64,000 bases of DNA from Streblospio benedicti (lineage: Eukaryota; Annelida; Polychaeta; Spionida; Spionidae), in contig CM032660.1 in assembly GCA_019095985.1 (NCBI GenBank), forward strand, positions 28,610,882-28,674,881. The letters run 5' to 3'. Of this stretch, positions 45,078 to 57,599 are shown piece after piece (positions within the stretch are counted from its first letter, which is position 1; every line of letters begins with the position of its first letter). Made by a program: the position numbers and the translations under genes. Under the pieces are notes generated by a model that did no database searches, had not been told where the DNA came from, and saw nothing but the letters and a program-made list of their open reading frames with translations.

Positions 45078-46766
45078 ACACAATTACATATACATATGTA
45101 CATTTCCATTTATTTATGACTGACAATGGCTATAATTGTCAATGTGTTATTACTTTTAATATATATAATAAAATCCTCATTCGTGGTCCTTTGTCCATCC
45201 AAGAGTATAATCTAATTATTGGATAGGTAATTCAGGTAATTCTACATCACTTATCTACAATTCGAATATAAACACAACAGAAAACGAGATTATAATGTAA
45301 AACTTGCGAGGACTTGGAGCACACACATAGAAATGTTATGACACGAACAAACAGCAGATTGCACACGCTGCACACACATATAGAATAATTTATTTGCATG
45401 GATCTGGTATTTTATTCAGCTAGAATATGTTTTAGCAACCGATGAAATAGAATTACACATCAATACATGTGATACAACTAGAATCTGATGTTGTATGCTA
45501 CATCTAAAAGTAAAGCGATACATGTATAATTATCGAATGGACATTGTACACGTACTTTGTCAAACATTTTCAATTCTTATCAATCTAAGACACTGTTCAG
45601 TGCCTGTATCAATATTCCCACATATTGAATTGTATTTTTAATTTTGTGATCATGCAAGGTCATTACACTTTGAATTGTTGACACTCGAATTGTTTACACT
45701 AAGATAAGGCAAATATTCCGTCCGAGACCAGCCATTACAACCAACTGAAATAACAGCTATTAAGATCAACGAAGACAGTCATTTTCCTGGTGGTTAAGGT
45801 TTTTGCCTCTTGTTGAAAGTAACACAGTGTAATAAATAACCTACCATTGTAAAACTGCCGAGACATATTTGCCATGATACTCCAGCGAAGTTGGACTCAG
45901 ATTTATTGTAACTAGGATATCAAAAGCTAATTTTTGTGAGTTCTTAATATTTACATAATTAAACTTCGGTCATTTTTGTCAGGGCCGGCTACTTTTCTCT
46001 ACATGCCACCGCATGATCCGAGAGAAACTTTTCATGAGTTTCATACCTAAGAATTTAACACTCCAATTTCTGTGTATCAATTCACCAATCTTTGTTCACT
46101 TGGAGAAGGACTGTAATAGCCCACTCTGGTGAACAGTAATGGCTGAATTATTATATGTCTCATATGGCTAATGCACCCAGGGAGTGGTCATTAAATACAG
46201 GGGGGGGCGTGAAGAGAAATAGCTATCTCGACATTTTTTTTCTCGCGCCCCGCCATTGTCATGCAAGTATTTTTTCATGCCCCCCCTGGCACTTGGCATG
46301 TTTTTTTCATGCCCCCCCCCCGCGCGCTCACTACCACACACAGAATTTGCAAGTGACTAATTTTTGACATGGTATCAAATTGTCTTTATTAAGTGTTAAA
46401 CAATTGAAAGTAATAGATACATTTTCTATCATTAACAGGAGTTTTGATCTTGTGTGCCTACCAATCTCTATTTTTAATTTATGATCTCCAACCTGAATAG
46501 GTTGCATCGCATTTTCATCACATTTCACACACTTAATTAAATACAGACAATTCACCATTCACGCTCAAGATTTAGAGCAAATCAACAATCACCGCCTTTG
46601 TAATGATCACCAGTCACCGATATCACAATTCACATTTTACAGGCAAATCACGCTCAAGATTTAGGGCAAATCACCAATCACATTCTTGCTATATGATTCA
46701 AGTGTCTGAAAGCTTTATCAGACCTATCAACATCTTGAGAAGCAATTCTTCCAGGATCCGGCTCTT

Positions 46767-47920
46767 CTACCAGAGTGAGTATACATTTATGGACTCTTGG
46801 TCAATATCACTGTCTTCACTACTACTACTACTACTAGTATTGTCACTGCATGATGTGGATGGTCCAAAAGCTGCTATGACCTCATCATCATCTGATGATT
46901 CATCAGATGATCCATCTTTAAGAGGAATATTAAGGGTCTTTTTCTGTTTAATCGAAGCATCTTGGAGATAGAAATGGGCTTTGATTCTTTCAACCTTGTC
47001 TTTTTTATATCCAACTTTTGACAGGTTAAACTTGTCAAGGTACAGTCTTAGCTGAGCAACAGTAAGCTTAGCAATGGAGTTATCAGATATCAGATCTTTC
47101 CATTCAAAATCATCAAAACACTTATCCCTCATTGCAGCTTTTGACTTTGCTCGTTCTCCTGCTCTTAATTCTGATGAAAACTTTAACTCTTCCATGTGTT
47201 TGATATATAAAATAGCAGCTTCTGGGGTAACTATATACTGTGAGCAAAAAATCAGCTATTGCTTGGTGTGACTTTGATGATATTTCACATCTTTTAAAGA
47301 GCTTCTTAAGATTGGCTCTTGGTGCATAGTCATCAACATTTCTCCCATCACATGGAGTATCAAACACATCTTCATAATGCCCCGCATTAGAGTTTGATGG
47401 GTAGGGCTGCGGGATTCTCTGCATTTGAGGGCCAATCCACTGGTTGCAATTGCAAAACGAACACAATGGTCCTGATTCCGTACATCCGCCTTTAATGTAC
47501 TCCATGTACAGCTCGCCAACACGATAATGTTGCTTAAAAAATCATCAATACCCTTTACATAATAATATCCTGGTAGTGCTTTTTGTTTTTCTCCCTGCTG
47601 TGCCTGATACTGTTTCAAAATGTTTTTGTGTAAGAAAAAACCATCATCTAGTCTCTGTACATAAACATCTGATGAATTCATTGAATACAGGTGCTCCATC
47701 TATTCGTTCTTTAAGTTCATTTGTTACATACCATGCATTTTTTCCCATTCTCTGCTTGGTAAACTTCATAATCATGCAATGACATGTTTGCAATGTCTTC
47801 ATCAGAAAGATTGTCAAATTTAAGATATTTCTCCCATTCTAATGTTGCACCATCAACAATGCTGTCACCAATTGCACTATTTGTTCTTTCTGCTTCGTTA
47901 TCACCACTACTGTTTCTACT
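46767..47920 (-). pseudogene. Transposon-encoded protein with SAP-like domain, decayed
   Basis: The minus strand encodes, in three or more frames, an acidic start (LSDEDIANMSLHDYEVY), a middle with CTESGPLCSFCNCNQW and DFEWKDLISD, and a SAP-like helix-hairpin-helix (AKLTVAQLRLYLDKFNLSK followed by KDKVERIKAHF). It ends in an acidic Ser/Asp/Glu-rich tail. SAP domains bind AT-rich DNA. Frame changes are apparent near 47720, 47515 and 47230. The order of motifs suggests the C-terminal half of a transposase-like protein; the catalytic part is missing. Identity inferred, not recognised. Confidence 0.5.
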
Positions 47921-47923
47921 ATT

Positions 47924-48347
47924 ATGTATGCGCAGAAATCCTTAAAAACAAAAGGATCTAGATATGAAGAAGTCCCTCTAAGAACTAAACCAGAAGATAT
48001 TGCAAGATGTGAGAAAGTTATAGGAGAGGTTGAAGGTTTATGTCAATTGATAAATGAGTTAAAGTTGAGGATAAAGGGGAGAAAAGACGATCTACCGGAT
48101 TTGGGAGCAAAAGGAGCTCATAACCATCAAGAAATCATTGGAACTGATTGAGGAACACCAGCAGATAGCTGACGAGTATGCAAATAATCTTAAATATGTA
48201 TTTAGTCAAATCAAACCACAGTTCATTGCAATGGATGTTAGAGTTGCAGAAAATAAAAGGATTAAGTTGAGACAGAAGGAATACAAGAGGCAAAAGAAGA
48301 GAAGACAGGAGAAGGCAGCCAAGAAGCAACGTACTGATGATGCTTAA
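47924..48347 (+). pseudogene. Transposon-encoded coiled-coil protein, frame broken
   Basis: The plus strand encodes YEEVPLRTKPEDIARCEKVI and then INELKLRIKG; after one frame change at about 48080-48090 it continues into SLELIEEHQQIADEYANNLK and a very basic Lys/Arg/Gln C-terminus (KEYKRQKKRRQEKAAKKQR). Heptad-like spacing suggests a coiled coil with a nuclear or nucleic-acid-binding tail. It is transcribed away from the SAP-domain block, with both starting near 47920. No family is recognised. Confidence 0.45.
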
Positions 48348-48733
48348 GCACTCAGTCACACCAACGGCCCTTTTAAGGGCCACCATTTTAACTGATATAA
48401 AGTTTTTAAATACATTTTGTTACTTTAATATGCACTGGATAAAGAATAAATCTTGCAGAATTGATAATGTTTTTATTTGTGTTCTAAAATGTGTTAAATA
48501 ATAAATGCTAGTAAACTGCTATCAGCTATAGATACTAGTACAATTTATGATGTTTTTTCTCCCGAATTCGCGACAAAAGCGCGTGAATTATTAGAATTTT
48601 GCTATTGAAAAAAATGCGCCCCCCTAGCCTGTATGTAATTTTTCTTGCGCCCCCCCTAGAGCACGATGATTTTTTTTCACGCCCCCCCTATTTCTCTTCA
48701 CGCCCCCCCCTCTGTATTTTATGACCACTCCCT

Positions 48734-49847
48734 CACACTTATGTAAATCAATAATTGATTCGGCAGTAACACTATAGCAGGTTCTTGCAAGATACAATTA
48801 GTTGTTTGATTATTGAAATCGATATGCACAGCAAAATGTTGAATAATCTTTTTAATGGAATTCAAGACATTGGCTATGATGGAAGCTGAAGCAGTTTTTT
48901 CTCAATATGATAAACAATAAACATTGTTAAAGAATCATGTAGGATTTTGTAGAATATTTTGTATCACATAAAGTGTGTTGGTTTTCATGCAAATTAGTCG
49001 GCATGGTTGAAGGACCTGTGTATTTTTGCCCAATGGAAGTTATGCTTTCCTTCACTGTAAAACTAGAATATTTCATGGCTATCAAATTAGCGATTTTCAT
49101 CTATAAATTATTTTGTGACTTTAATTTTGCGGTTTTGGTCTATCCTGGACCTACTTTATATAAGCTATTAATGTTTGCTGACTATTTTAGTTTGCGTTTT
49201 GCACCTACCACAAAATTTGCAAATTAAATCATTAAAACTTGTAAATTACATAACAAAATAATTAAAATGATTAATTATACTTTAGACTAGACAATTATTC
49301 ACAATGGATAATCTTTTCTAAAACCATATATAATTCTCATTAACATGCATGTTGTTATGTCAAGTCTATAAATAAATGAAAGCACTGCATTTTCTTGTGT
49401 GAAAAACTTTTTTTTGTATGATGACTGAACCTGTATGGCATTCATCAACATAATATAATCAAGTAGCCATGTGCATATCCTCGGAAAATGATTTATTAAA
49501 CCAGTTTTCAAAATCAATATACTGGTCCATTTTGGTTAGCCTTTGACGCCGCGCGTTGTTTGATGTAAAGGCCGTGCAGCAACATAGCACTTTAGTTGAT
49601 TTAGGGTAAAAGGGCACCTGCCGGTGATATTAGAGATTGGAAGAGCTGGTTGTGTGGTGAATGCAACAGGTCAATGCTTAGTTGATAATAATGGCGCTTA
49701 TTTTGCTTCGTTGTAATATCCGTTTTTGGACGGTGATAGTAAACGTGATAATTGAACATATATCATCAAGTGAGAGATAATAATATACGTTGAACCTCAA
49801 AATCGTATACAGATTGAAATCAAAACTTATATTTTGCTGTTGGAAAA
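48734..49847. other. Upstream region of GLYAT copy 4
   Basis: AT-rich, with a short GC-richer patch at about 49540-49640 (gacgccgcgcgttgtttg) that could be promoter-proximal. I see no gene or repeat. The stretch 45078-46178 before the transposon is similarly empty. Confidence 0.4.
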
Positions 49848-52800
49848 ATGAAAGTTTTAAATAAGTCTTGGGAGCTCAGAGAACTCTGTACTAAACTCGA
49901 AACAAATGGACAAAGGCCTCAGAATGTAAGTAACTTTTAATCTGTTCGAGAGAATACATTGCGTTCTATTTTATTTTCCTCTATTTGCTACAATTATCTT
50001 TTAAAGTATATTATAACTGCCATGTTGCGCCATGTGCTGCGTGGAATCATCGACATGGAGGCCGTTGTGGATGACTGGCCAGATTTCACATCAGTTCTAC
50101 TCAGGCCAGTCAATTACGAGGTATGCAATATTAACATATGATTTTCCCAATGATATGCATTTGGATTTTTTTTTCAGTAGTACGTTTCCATGACTTTCTT
50201 ATGACAGTGGTAGATCTATGGGTTTGGTCACATTTAATCATCAGTTCATGATTTTGACGTCATCGTAGAGAAATCGAATTAGACTGTGCAAGCGCTTCAC
50301 TTGCGATTTTTGCTCAGGGGTAATTATGTATTTCAATAAACACCCCTGTCCATTTTGTGGAAGATACTGATATTCACATAAGATGTATATATGAATCTAA
50401 TATTCAACTTTTACTATTTCCATTTTCATACAAAAAGACAATAAAGTCTCCAGTATGTCCTCTGTATTCGACCAACAACGCCAGTCTGAAGAACATTCTA
50501 GAGGAGATCTTCCCGGCATCGGCTACATGGCCATGGGATCTCCTTGTTCCAGGTTGTTTTAAGTATATCACACGATCCTGCTGACACGTAAAATGATACT
50601 ATTATCAGACTGTAAAGTATGCACTACAAAAACTTCCATATCAGTTTCAAATACACACACACAAAAAAAGACAATTAGCTTCGCTGATTTTAGATAAAAT
50701 GCCTCATATAGCTTTCTTGTCAACGTATCATTTAGCTCATCGTCATATCTCACAGCTATATGTATAGTATGTAACCGCGATACCAATGGTTCTAATATTC
50801 GTGGAAGTTGATCACAAAATCCGACCAATCACAATAACAACCCCCACTCCGAAAATGTCAGTGACGTATAAAAGGCCGGTCATATACACTATCACGACTG
50901 CATCACGGCCGTATCACGTCCAAAATGTTTTTAAAATCTGACGGACGTGGTTGGCAATGGTATTTTTTGTCAATTAGAAATTGAAAAACTTAGACGTGCT
51001 TTGTACGTGATGTAGCCGAGGTGGGCGTTGCTCTTAATGCACTGCCTTACCACTGCTTCACCACTGCATTAGCATGGCTAATCACTTCCAGCCATTATTT
51101 GTCCAAATAAGCAGTTTGATTAAAGCATTGACACGTGCCTCCCAACATTTAGCAGACGAAACAGCCATACAATGGTTTTTAAAGTGTATTAGAGGCTTTC
51201 ACGTCTTGCTACGTCCCCCTTGGACGCAGAATAAAATTTTGAACAGTTCAAAACTTGTTTCCGCGTCCAACTATACGTCTTGATTTCCCCCACGTTCTCT
51301 CACGCGGATACTTCGGCTCTAGCATGTCTTAAACAGTCTTTAACGCATTAATATTACTGACAATCACGTCCACAGAATTTTCACCAGTGATTTTGACGTG
51401 ATGTGGACGTGGAAACCAGTGTGACCGACCCTTTAAGAACGTACGATCTTATTCATTTTGCTTATGACATACGTCTAGCCCCACGATATTTCTCCATTCA
51501 AAAGCCACAACTGAACACAATGCTTGGTTTATGAAGATTGGCTTGTAGAGGTAGTGTGAATGATGAATAAAGCCTAGCCTATCACAAGACCTTTTAAATG
51601 ATCTGACATGAAGGCCTATTCTAAAAGCTTCTCTGTGACGTGAATCTTGCAAAGCGTCTTGCAAAAGTGACGTCATTAACTAAAAGCACATGGCTTATAT
51701 TTTTAGAACAACAATATATTTTCAGAGCAGCTGCATAGCTGCTGTATATGGGTATATTCCCGTTTAAGCATGTGATACTTTTCATTTGTAATGGAGAAGC
51801 TTTGATCAAGATCCCATACTTAATGTCTTGGCTAATCCTTACCTGGTAAATCACCCATACATGCTGCTGCTTCTGCAGCTGCTGCTACTGAATGCTCTGG
51901 TTTTAAAGGCTATTACAGGCCCAGAGTGTTTGAGGCTTTATATTTAATATCAGTGGGATTCCTAGGGTTCTGTAAAAGACCTTATATCTATCAGAGCCAG
52001 AGGCTGTCACAATTCCACTTGCTCATCTTCTTTGCACTTGCACGAGCATTTTTTGTAATAATAGAGGAAACAACTATTAGATATAATTTAGGTCGTTTGA
52101 AAGACTAAATAAAGCCTTGAAACCGACTATGCGTTCTAATTTACCGTTTCAATTTTCACCCCATTAAGTTAAACCAATATACATTATAATGTATTATTTT
52201 CAATGATTTGAAACGAACTAACTTGCAGACATTATAAATGAGACTAATAATGAATTCAGGACAAATACTCCATTTCAGTGTGTGCCGAGCACTCTGTTGA
52301 TGACATTAAAAAATATATTTTCGATAGAGGCTTTGAATGTCAAGTAAACTCGGCATTTGTGAGCTACATAAAACAGCCATACAACCCTGATGACTACAAA
52401 ACTAAGTATGTATGTGTACATTTTGCATTTTCATCCCATGAATTTTATATTTTGTACATATACCATTAAATACTGGATAGAATCTATGTTTTTTTTCCAA
52501 TATTAGGCATTTTCTCAAAATAGTTACTCATTTGTGTAAAGACTGTGATGTAAAATGCAACCACCCAAAAAAAAAAACAGCAAATCAACAATTATCAAAA
52601 ACTGTATTTTGTTGAAGATAAATCACATCAAGTGGGTTTGCTTTGTAGAAGCCTTCCTCCAGACTTCACCCTGGATTCGTGTAAGCCAGAAGAAGCCAAA
52701 CTCTACAGTGACTCGTGGGCACATGGCAGGGGTGACCCGACGCGCAAATGGCTGGAACATATAGTGAAACATCTGCCTTCTGGTATGTTAACCAGTCGGC

Positions 52801-54101
52801 CGATTACACACAACAACTGCGACCTACTTACCGATACCACCGGTTGAACATGTTCAAAAATCTACAGCTGGTTCCACAATTGTTAATACATGGTCCAGCA
52901 ATAGTACAGACCGTGTCTGTAGCATGTCTGTACCATGTCTTGACAAGGTCAATCCCTCGATGTGGCCTAGTCTTATTAGCCGACGTAGTCAAAACCAACA
53001 CGACTAGGTTAAAACTAGTTCCCGACATATTCTAGACATGGCACTGATATGGTTTTGACAAGGTTTGGACCTGATCCCAATATGATCCCAACAAAGTATT
53101 GCTATTTTGGACTTGGTCGAAAGACTCACTAAAATTTAGCGCAGCTCAACTAGTTCGACGTAGCACATGTCATGGATTCACGGTGACTTTAATTTGAGCC
53201 AAGGCAAGAAAGCACAAGCCCCCGACTAACAATACTAACAACTGCGTAGGAGTCTTGACAAGGTCTCCAGAAGACCAAGACAACAAAAGTTTGACAGGAG
53301 ATCACATGGTTTTGGCGCTAGATACGTTAGTGGAATGGAGGGGTAATACTAAAGTGACATTTTCGGTAGACAAAAGGCCTTCAATATTTGCATTCTCGTA
53401 TATATGTCTACATCTATGCAAAGTATCAATATCTAGTGATATCAGCAATGTTTTATTTCTCCGTGTCAAACTATAATATATTTAGTTCACTTAGATTGGA
53501 TTCCTCTCTGTCATAAACCATTGTTGCAACTTCATCAATCCTGGGATGAGCATCATTTATATTCCAGCCTGCATTCGAAATAGTAGTGGGGAGCCCGTGG
53601 CTTGGACCATGTTACGAGATGATGGCCACCAGGGTATCGGCTACGTCGCCCCACAATACAGGAGACGCGGGTTCGCCAGGATACTTGGTAAAGTGCGTAT
53701 AGTGTCACTTTAATTTTGTCACTGTATGCTCCCAAGGGAATTGAGAAAGATATATAGTATGACAACAATCACAATGACCTGGTGTAGATGTAAAGTTGCT
53801 AGAGCACGACAAACTGAATTGCGATTGTAAATAGCACATTTACATTTACATTTAATGTATTCTCCATGGGCCCAGGACCTGTTTTATTGCTTACAGTTTC
53901 AGTGCAAACCTAAATGTTTTCAAAAGCATTATGTTGCAGGAACTCACCAGGAAAGTTCAGCAGATGAAGGAACGTACGTTTGGAATCGTTGATGATGACA
54001 ATGCGGTCTCGATGAGCAATATGAAGACCCATCCCGTGTGGCGGCTAGAAGATGAAAAACTATGCTTCATTCTTGTGACAAAACCAGCGAGCAAGATATA
54101 G
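49848..54101 (+). CDS. Glycine N-acyltransferase-like protein, array copy 4 (most divergent)
   Basis: Exons: 49848-49925, 50007-50120, 50438-50552, 52279-52405, 52649-52782, 53568-53692, 53940-54101; 855 nt, 284 residues, intact. Exon 2 (IDMEAVVDDWPDFTSVLLRP) is nearly identical in DNA to copy 3. Exon 4 (VCAEHSVDDIKKYIFDRGFE) keeps only about a third of residues. Exon 6 has GHQGIGYVAPQYRRRGFARI, in which RRRGFA fits the GNAT acyl-CoA loop R-x-x-G-x-A better than the other copies. Exon 7 ends KPASKI. Intron 3 carries a transposon (50873-51433) and the block shared with copy 3. Probably a distinct substrate specificity; inference only. Confidence 0.87.
50873..51433. mobile_element. Inverted-repeat MITE in GLYAT copy 4 intron 3
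   Basis: The left end is aaggccggtcatatacact and the right end ccagtgtgaccgaccctt, flanked by TAA on both sides (a 3-bp duplication of the PIF/Harbinger kind). The outer 60 bp on the left repeat cacg/ccgtatcacg words. It has no transposase frame. It resembles in style, but not in sequence, the 1.6-kb element at 29087. Confidence 0.6.
51577..52045. repeat. Intron-3 block conserved between GLYAT copies 3 and 4 (copy 4 side)
   Basis: The counterpart of 42850-43265, same order and strand, with indels. It includes an insertion between about 51620 and 51700 and another at about 51890-51915. Confidence 0.7.
52880..53290. repeat. Word-repeat region (gacaaggt / catgtct) in GLYAT copy 4 intron 5
   Basis: Many degenerate copies of ttgacaaggt, catgtct and related words, e.g. 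tcttgacaaggtc at about 52938 and again at about 53252. It is a probable mobile element with subterminal repeats, but its termini are not resolved. Confidence 0.4.
53724..53862 (+). repeat. SINE copy 4, 3' part only
   Basis: Matches 4435-4575: ctgtatgctccc, ttgagaaagayata, atgacctggtgtagatgtaa and the (catttacattta) tail. It lies in intron 6 of GLYAT copy 4, 32 bp after the exon 6 donor. Confidence 0.6.
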
Positions 54102-57100
54102 AATAACTGCACCTAATCACGGCCATGTAACCCATTGCGAATGTCTGAGCCGACTGTTACCACGTCTAAGGTTCATTGTGATTATCTAAATATCAAACTG
54201 ATATAGTATCGGGTCACTATTAGGCCTGTAAGTGTATCCAATTGTTAGTGTGCAATGTGTAAACTTAATTCACATTAGCAATGAATATGTTACTAGGCAA
54301 TTTTATGAAGAAACTATTAAATCATTGCATAGTAATGTGTCTCTGGCTAGAAATCTGGTTTCAGAAATTGTTTCTCTTTCTTTCTGACAGTTTGATGGCT
54401 TCATAAGTTGTTTATGTCCGGTCTGTCGTTACAACCGAACTTTATATGACGTGGTAATATGAGTATGATTAATACGACGGCTTGGGGCAATATCTGTCAT
54501 GCACATACATATTTGTTGGTGTAAAACAGGCCTTCATATACGAACAGACGACAAACAAAATTAGTCGTGTACACTAGCACGGGATCATATTTTAGTAAAA
54601 GTTAAGTTCAGCACAGTCACGACTGTTAGTCCGTGACAACGCCGGATGACAAATGGTTCTCTAGTTCTTCTATCCCAACCACACCGCTGCCCCTGCTGAT
54701 ATAAATTGAGTGGCGAGACAACTCAGCATTAAGAAGCTACGACTAGAACAACTTGGTGGGGTTCAATACCATGACTACGGGGGAATGTGCGTTCAGATAC
54801 CATATGACTACGGGGATATGACTCGAGATACAAGTATATATTTAATATATACATGTGAGCGTGCGCGCGCGCGTGTGTGTCCATTGAATGGTCACATTGC
54901 CATAAATTTAACCCAGGCCGTTGAACGAATTGATAATGTAATTCGAACACACGTAGGCTGTCACAATGGCTTATTTTAAGCACTCGCATAAAATTCACTT
55001 AGACATCAATAATTAAATTTTGGAGGTTGAACCGAAGCCCACAAATTGTGCCGATGCATTCCATATTATGCGACAAGAACAATGAGTCGATTTAGTAACC
55101 CAAAGTAAACAACTAGTGTCATTTATGTCCATAGATGTATATTTCATGTAATGCAGCTATTTTGTGTGGTATTTTATTATACATAACTCCAAACGTCAAC
55201 TCCATTCATTCAGCCTGATTGGTGTTTATCAATCCGGTAACCCCCAATTTCACAAAGCCGATGCTAGCTCCAGATGCTCCAAAGGACGCCAGAAATAAGA
55301 AAAGAAATATCGTCACCTTTTATGTTGCCTCGTGTTGAACTTCATATTTTGTGGGCAAAACGTAATGGATCATCCGGAATAACGGTCCGTGACCTATCTA
55401 ATGGACTGGATAAAAAAGCAGGCTTATGGGACCATTCAAAAATACCAGACCCATAATACAGGAACATCTTTATGAACATAATCAGCAATGCCACATGCAG
55501 AAAGGCCTTATGATGATCACTTGAGGCTTGCAGACGACCCAGAAATGCAAAACGATGATCCACACCAACAAATCAATGATACGAAACGGGCGCCCACAAG
55601 CCAAACAAAAACTATTTTGGGGGCAGAACCTGGCAGAAGTATGTAATTTCCTCGAAGAAAACAGCATTATTCATACAGCATTGTGAACAACCCATCTGTT
55701 GAAACATATGCTTTTGTTTTATGATTCAATTGCTTCAGATTATAACGGCAGTTGCGGCACTTACGGTTTCATGTAAGCCATACATCTTTCCAAAGCAGCA
55801 GAAGGGGCCACAGTTAAGCAAAAAGACACAGAACCTGCTAGAAGGGCGTCAGTATCAACCGAACCATCCAGATCACTCCAAAGTCCACCTCGAAATTACA
55901 AAAGTTTCTGGCGTCTTCTTAAGCATCTGGAGCTAGCATCGGCTATGTGAAATAGGGGAGAATTTATCTGTTTCAAAATGATAAGCATAAATGACAGATA
56001 TATTGTTGTTGTGCCAAAACAGACAAATTGCTAATGTGTCAGAACACAAATATTGCTAACTCCAATTTCCAAACATAAAAGTAGATTAAAGTGCATAAAG
56101 TCTCATATCTACATGATGTAGTGATGGAAATCGGCGTGATGAGTGTGTTATTGACTTGGGAATCACGACCCCTGTAAAACTTCTGCGATTTGAAATGCTA
56201 ATAAACAGTGCCGTGGAGAATATCGTCCACGAGGAGGATTGCGGAAATAGCAAGTAAAGTGTTTGTCGTTCTTGCGCGTTCGTTGGTAGTGTGCATATAT
56301 CATTTCACCAGACAGAAGATGATGGGTTCAACACAACGAAAGCTCACACTTAGGATGTGTTCACAAAATACTGAGGTGGGGATGGGGGTGTCCAATTTAG
56401 CTATTATTATAGACAAAATTCACAACCTCATTGCTAGTTTAATGGTCTTGTCAACATTGCTTTTTAAACAAATAGATTTCTGTCAATTGAATTATGAGTT
56501 CAAGAATTTCAACATGACGTTTACCATAATTATATTTTGGTAATATTAGTCTCTTTTCTTTGAAAACGTCCAATATTTCGCCCAAGTTGTAAATACGCTT
56601 TTTGATCCTTCACATTTTACCCATATGCCGCAACATTATGGGAGGGTGTGCGTGGTGTGTATACTACAATGATTTACAAACAACATACCATACACATGAC
56701 TACTATTATGTAGAAAGGATAACTGATAAACACATTGACCATGGTAGCCAGGACATCCGTTTTTTTTTGGCTTGATTCATGCCCTAGTATATACTTTATA
56801 ACTTCACCTTAATGAAATAAGTTGACATAGTCCCATGCACTTGAATTCAAATATTTCCACGAATATTTCATATTTTCATTCTACAGTAAGTTAATCATGA
56901 AGTTGTTATTGATTGGCTGTATTAAGCGTTGGTTTGCATTGTGGATCATTTCTTATTTGATTTAATTTGATTTATTTTATTACTGTAATGTGGTATACCA
57001 AACAATACGAGTTGCATATTAGTAGATTATATACAGGCCCTATCAACCATCTTTACAAATACTAAACAAATCTGACATAGTCTTTATGGTAATGCAAACT

Positions 57101-57320
57101 TAATTGGCAATTCAAATCTAATCTTAACACAGCTCATCGGGGGGGGGGGGCAGAAAAGCTTTACCTATGCCAGGGATGAGCACAAGAAAAGCTTCAACCA
57201 CCGAGTTCAGAAAATCACCGGCCATACCCCTCCCCTGGGCCCTCCCCACCCCCCACCCCCCAGCAACCCCACAGTCCGGTACCTCAATCCACTGTATTCA
57301 AGCCGTAAATGAAAGGTATA
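54102..57320. other. Downstream DNA without a recognised gene
   Basis: AT-rich. It holds a (GC)n(GT)n run at about 54861-54880 and a poly-G run at about 57139-57150. Open frames of 60-110 codons here show no domain, no consistent splice sites and no similarity I can recognise. Confidence 0.5.
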
Positions 57321-57324
57321 TCAT

Positions 57325-57587
57325 TAAAAAGATGTCCTTAGTAATTGGTATATAAATATATATCTATTTGTTAATAAAGCACTAAGTGCATATTGAAATG
57401 ATTATAGATGCTAGTATATACGCGTGTCATTTAAAATGTTTGTTCTGGAATAAAAAGATATCCTTGATAATTGGTCATATATTTGTTTAAGACTACCACA
57501 AATATAATTGGATATTGAAATGATTATAAATACTAGTATATAGTATATACTAGTATGATGTGTCATTTCAAATGTCTGTTCTGGATT
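57325..57587. repeat. Tandem duplication, about 125-bp unit, two copies
   Basis: Copies at about 57325-57450 and 57455-57587 share aaaaagat.tcctt, atattgaaatgattata, ctagtatata, tgtcattt.aaatgt.tgttctgga. The second contains the palindrome tactagtatatagtatatactagta. Confidence 0.65.
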
Positions 57588-57599
57588 TCATAATGTGAT

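Larger units (their letters stand above)
46179..48733. mobile_element. DNA transposon with two divergent coding blocks, 2.55 kb
   Basis: Terminal inverted repeats: the left begins agggagtggtcattaaatac and the right ends with the complement, gtattttatgaccactccct. They continue inward as G/C-run and cttcacgcccccc words repeated several times at both ends. Inside are a minus-strand block ending at 46767 and a plus-strand block ending at 48347, both interrupted. No catalytic core is recognisable. Long inverted ends plus element-specific genes make this a degraded autonomous-type cut-and-paste element of unknown superfamily. A clear target duplication is not seen. Confidence 0.75.

Noticed and set aside
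54861-54880. A (GC)n(GT)n run as a Z-DNA regulatory site
   Set aside because: A short purine-pyrimidine microsatellite with no gene nearby; no support beyond sequence composition.
57325-57587. CRISPR-like spacing of repeats
   Set aside because: Only two long, diverged tandem units in eukaryotic DNA; no repeat-spacer structure exists anywhere in the window.
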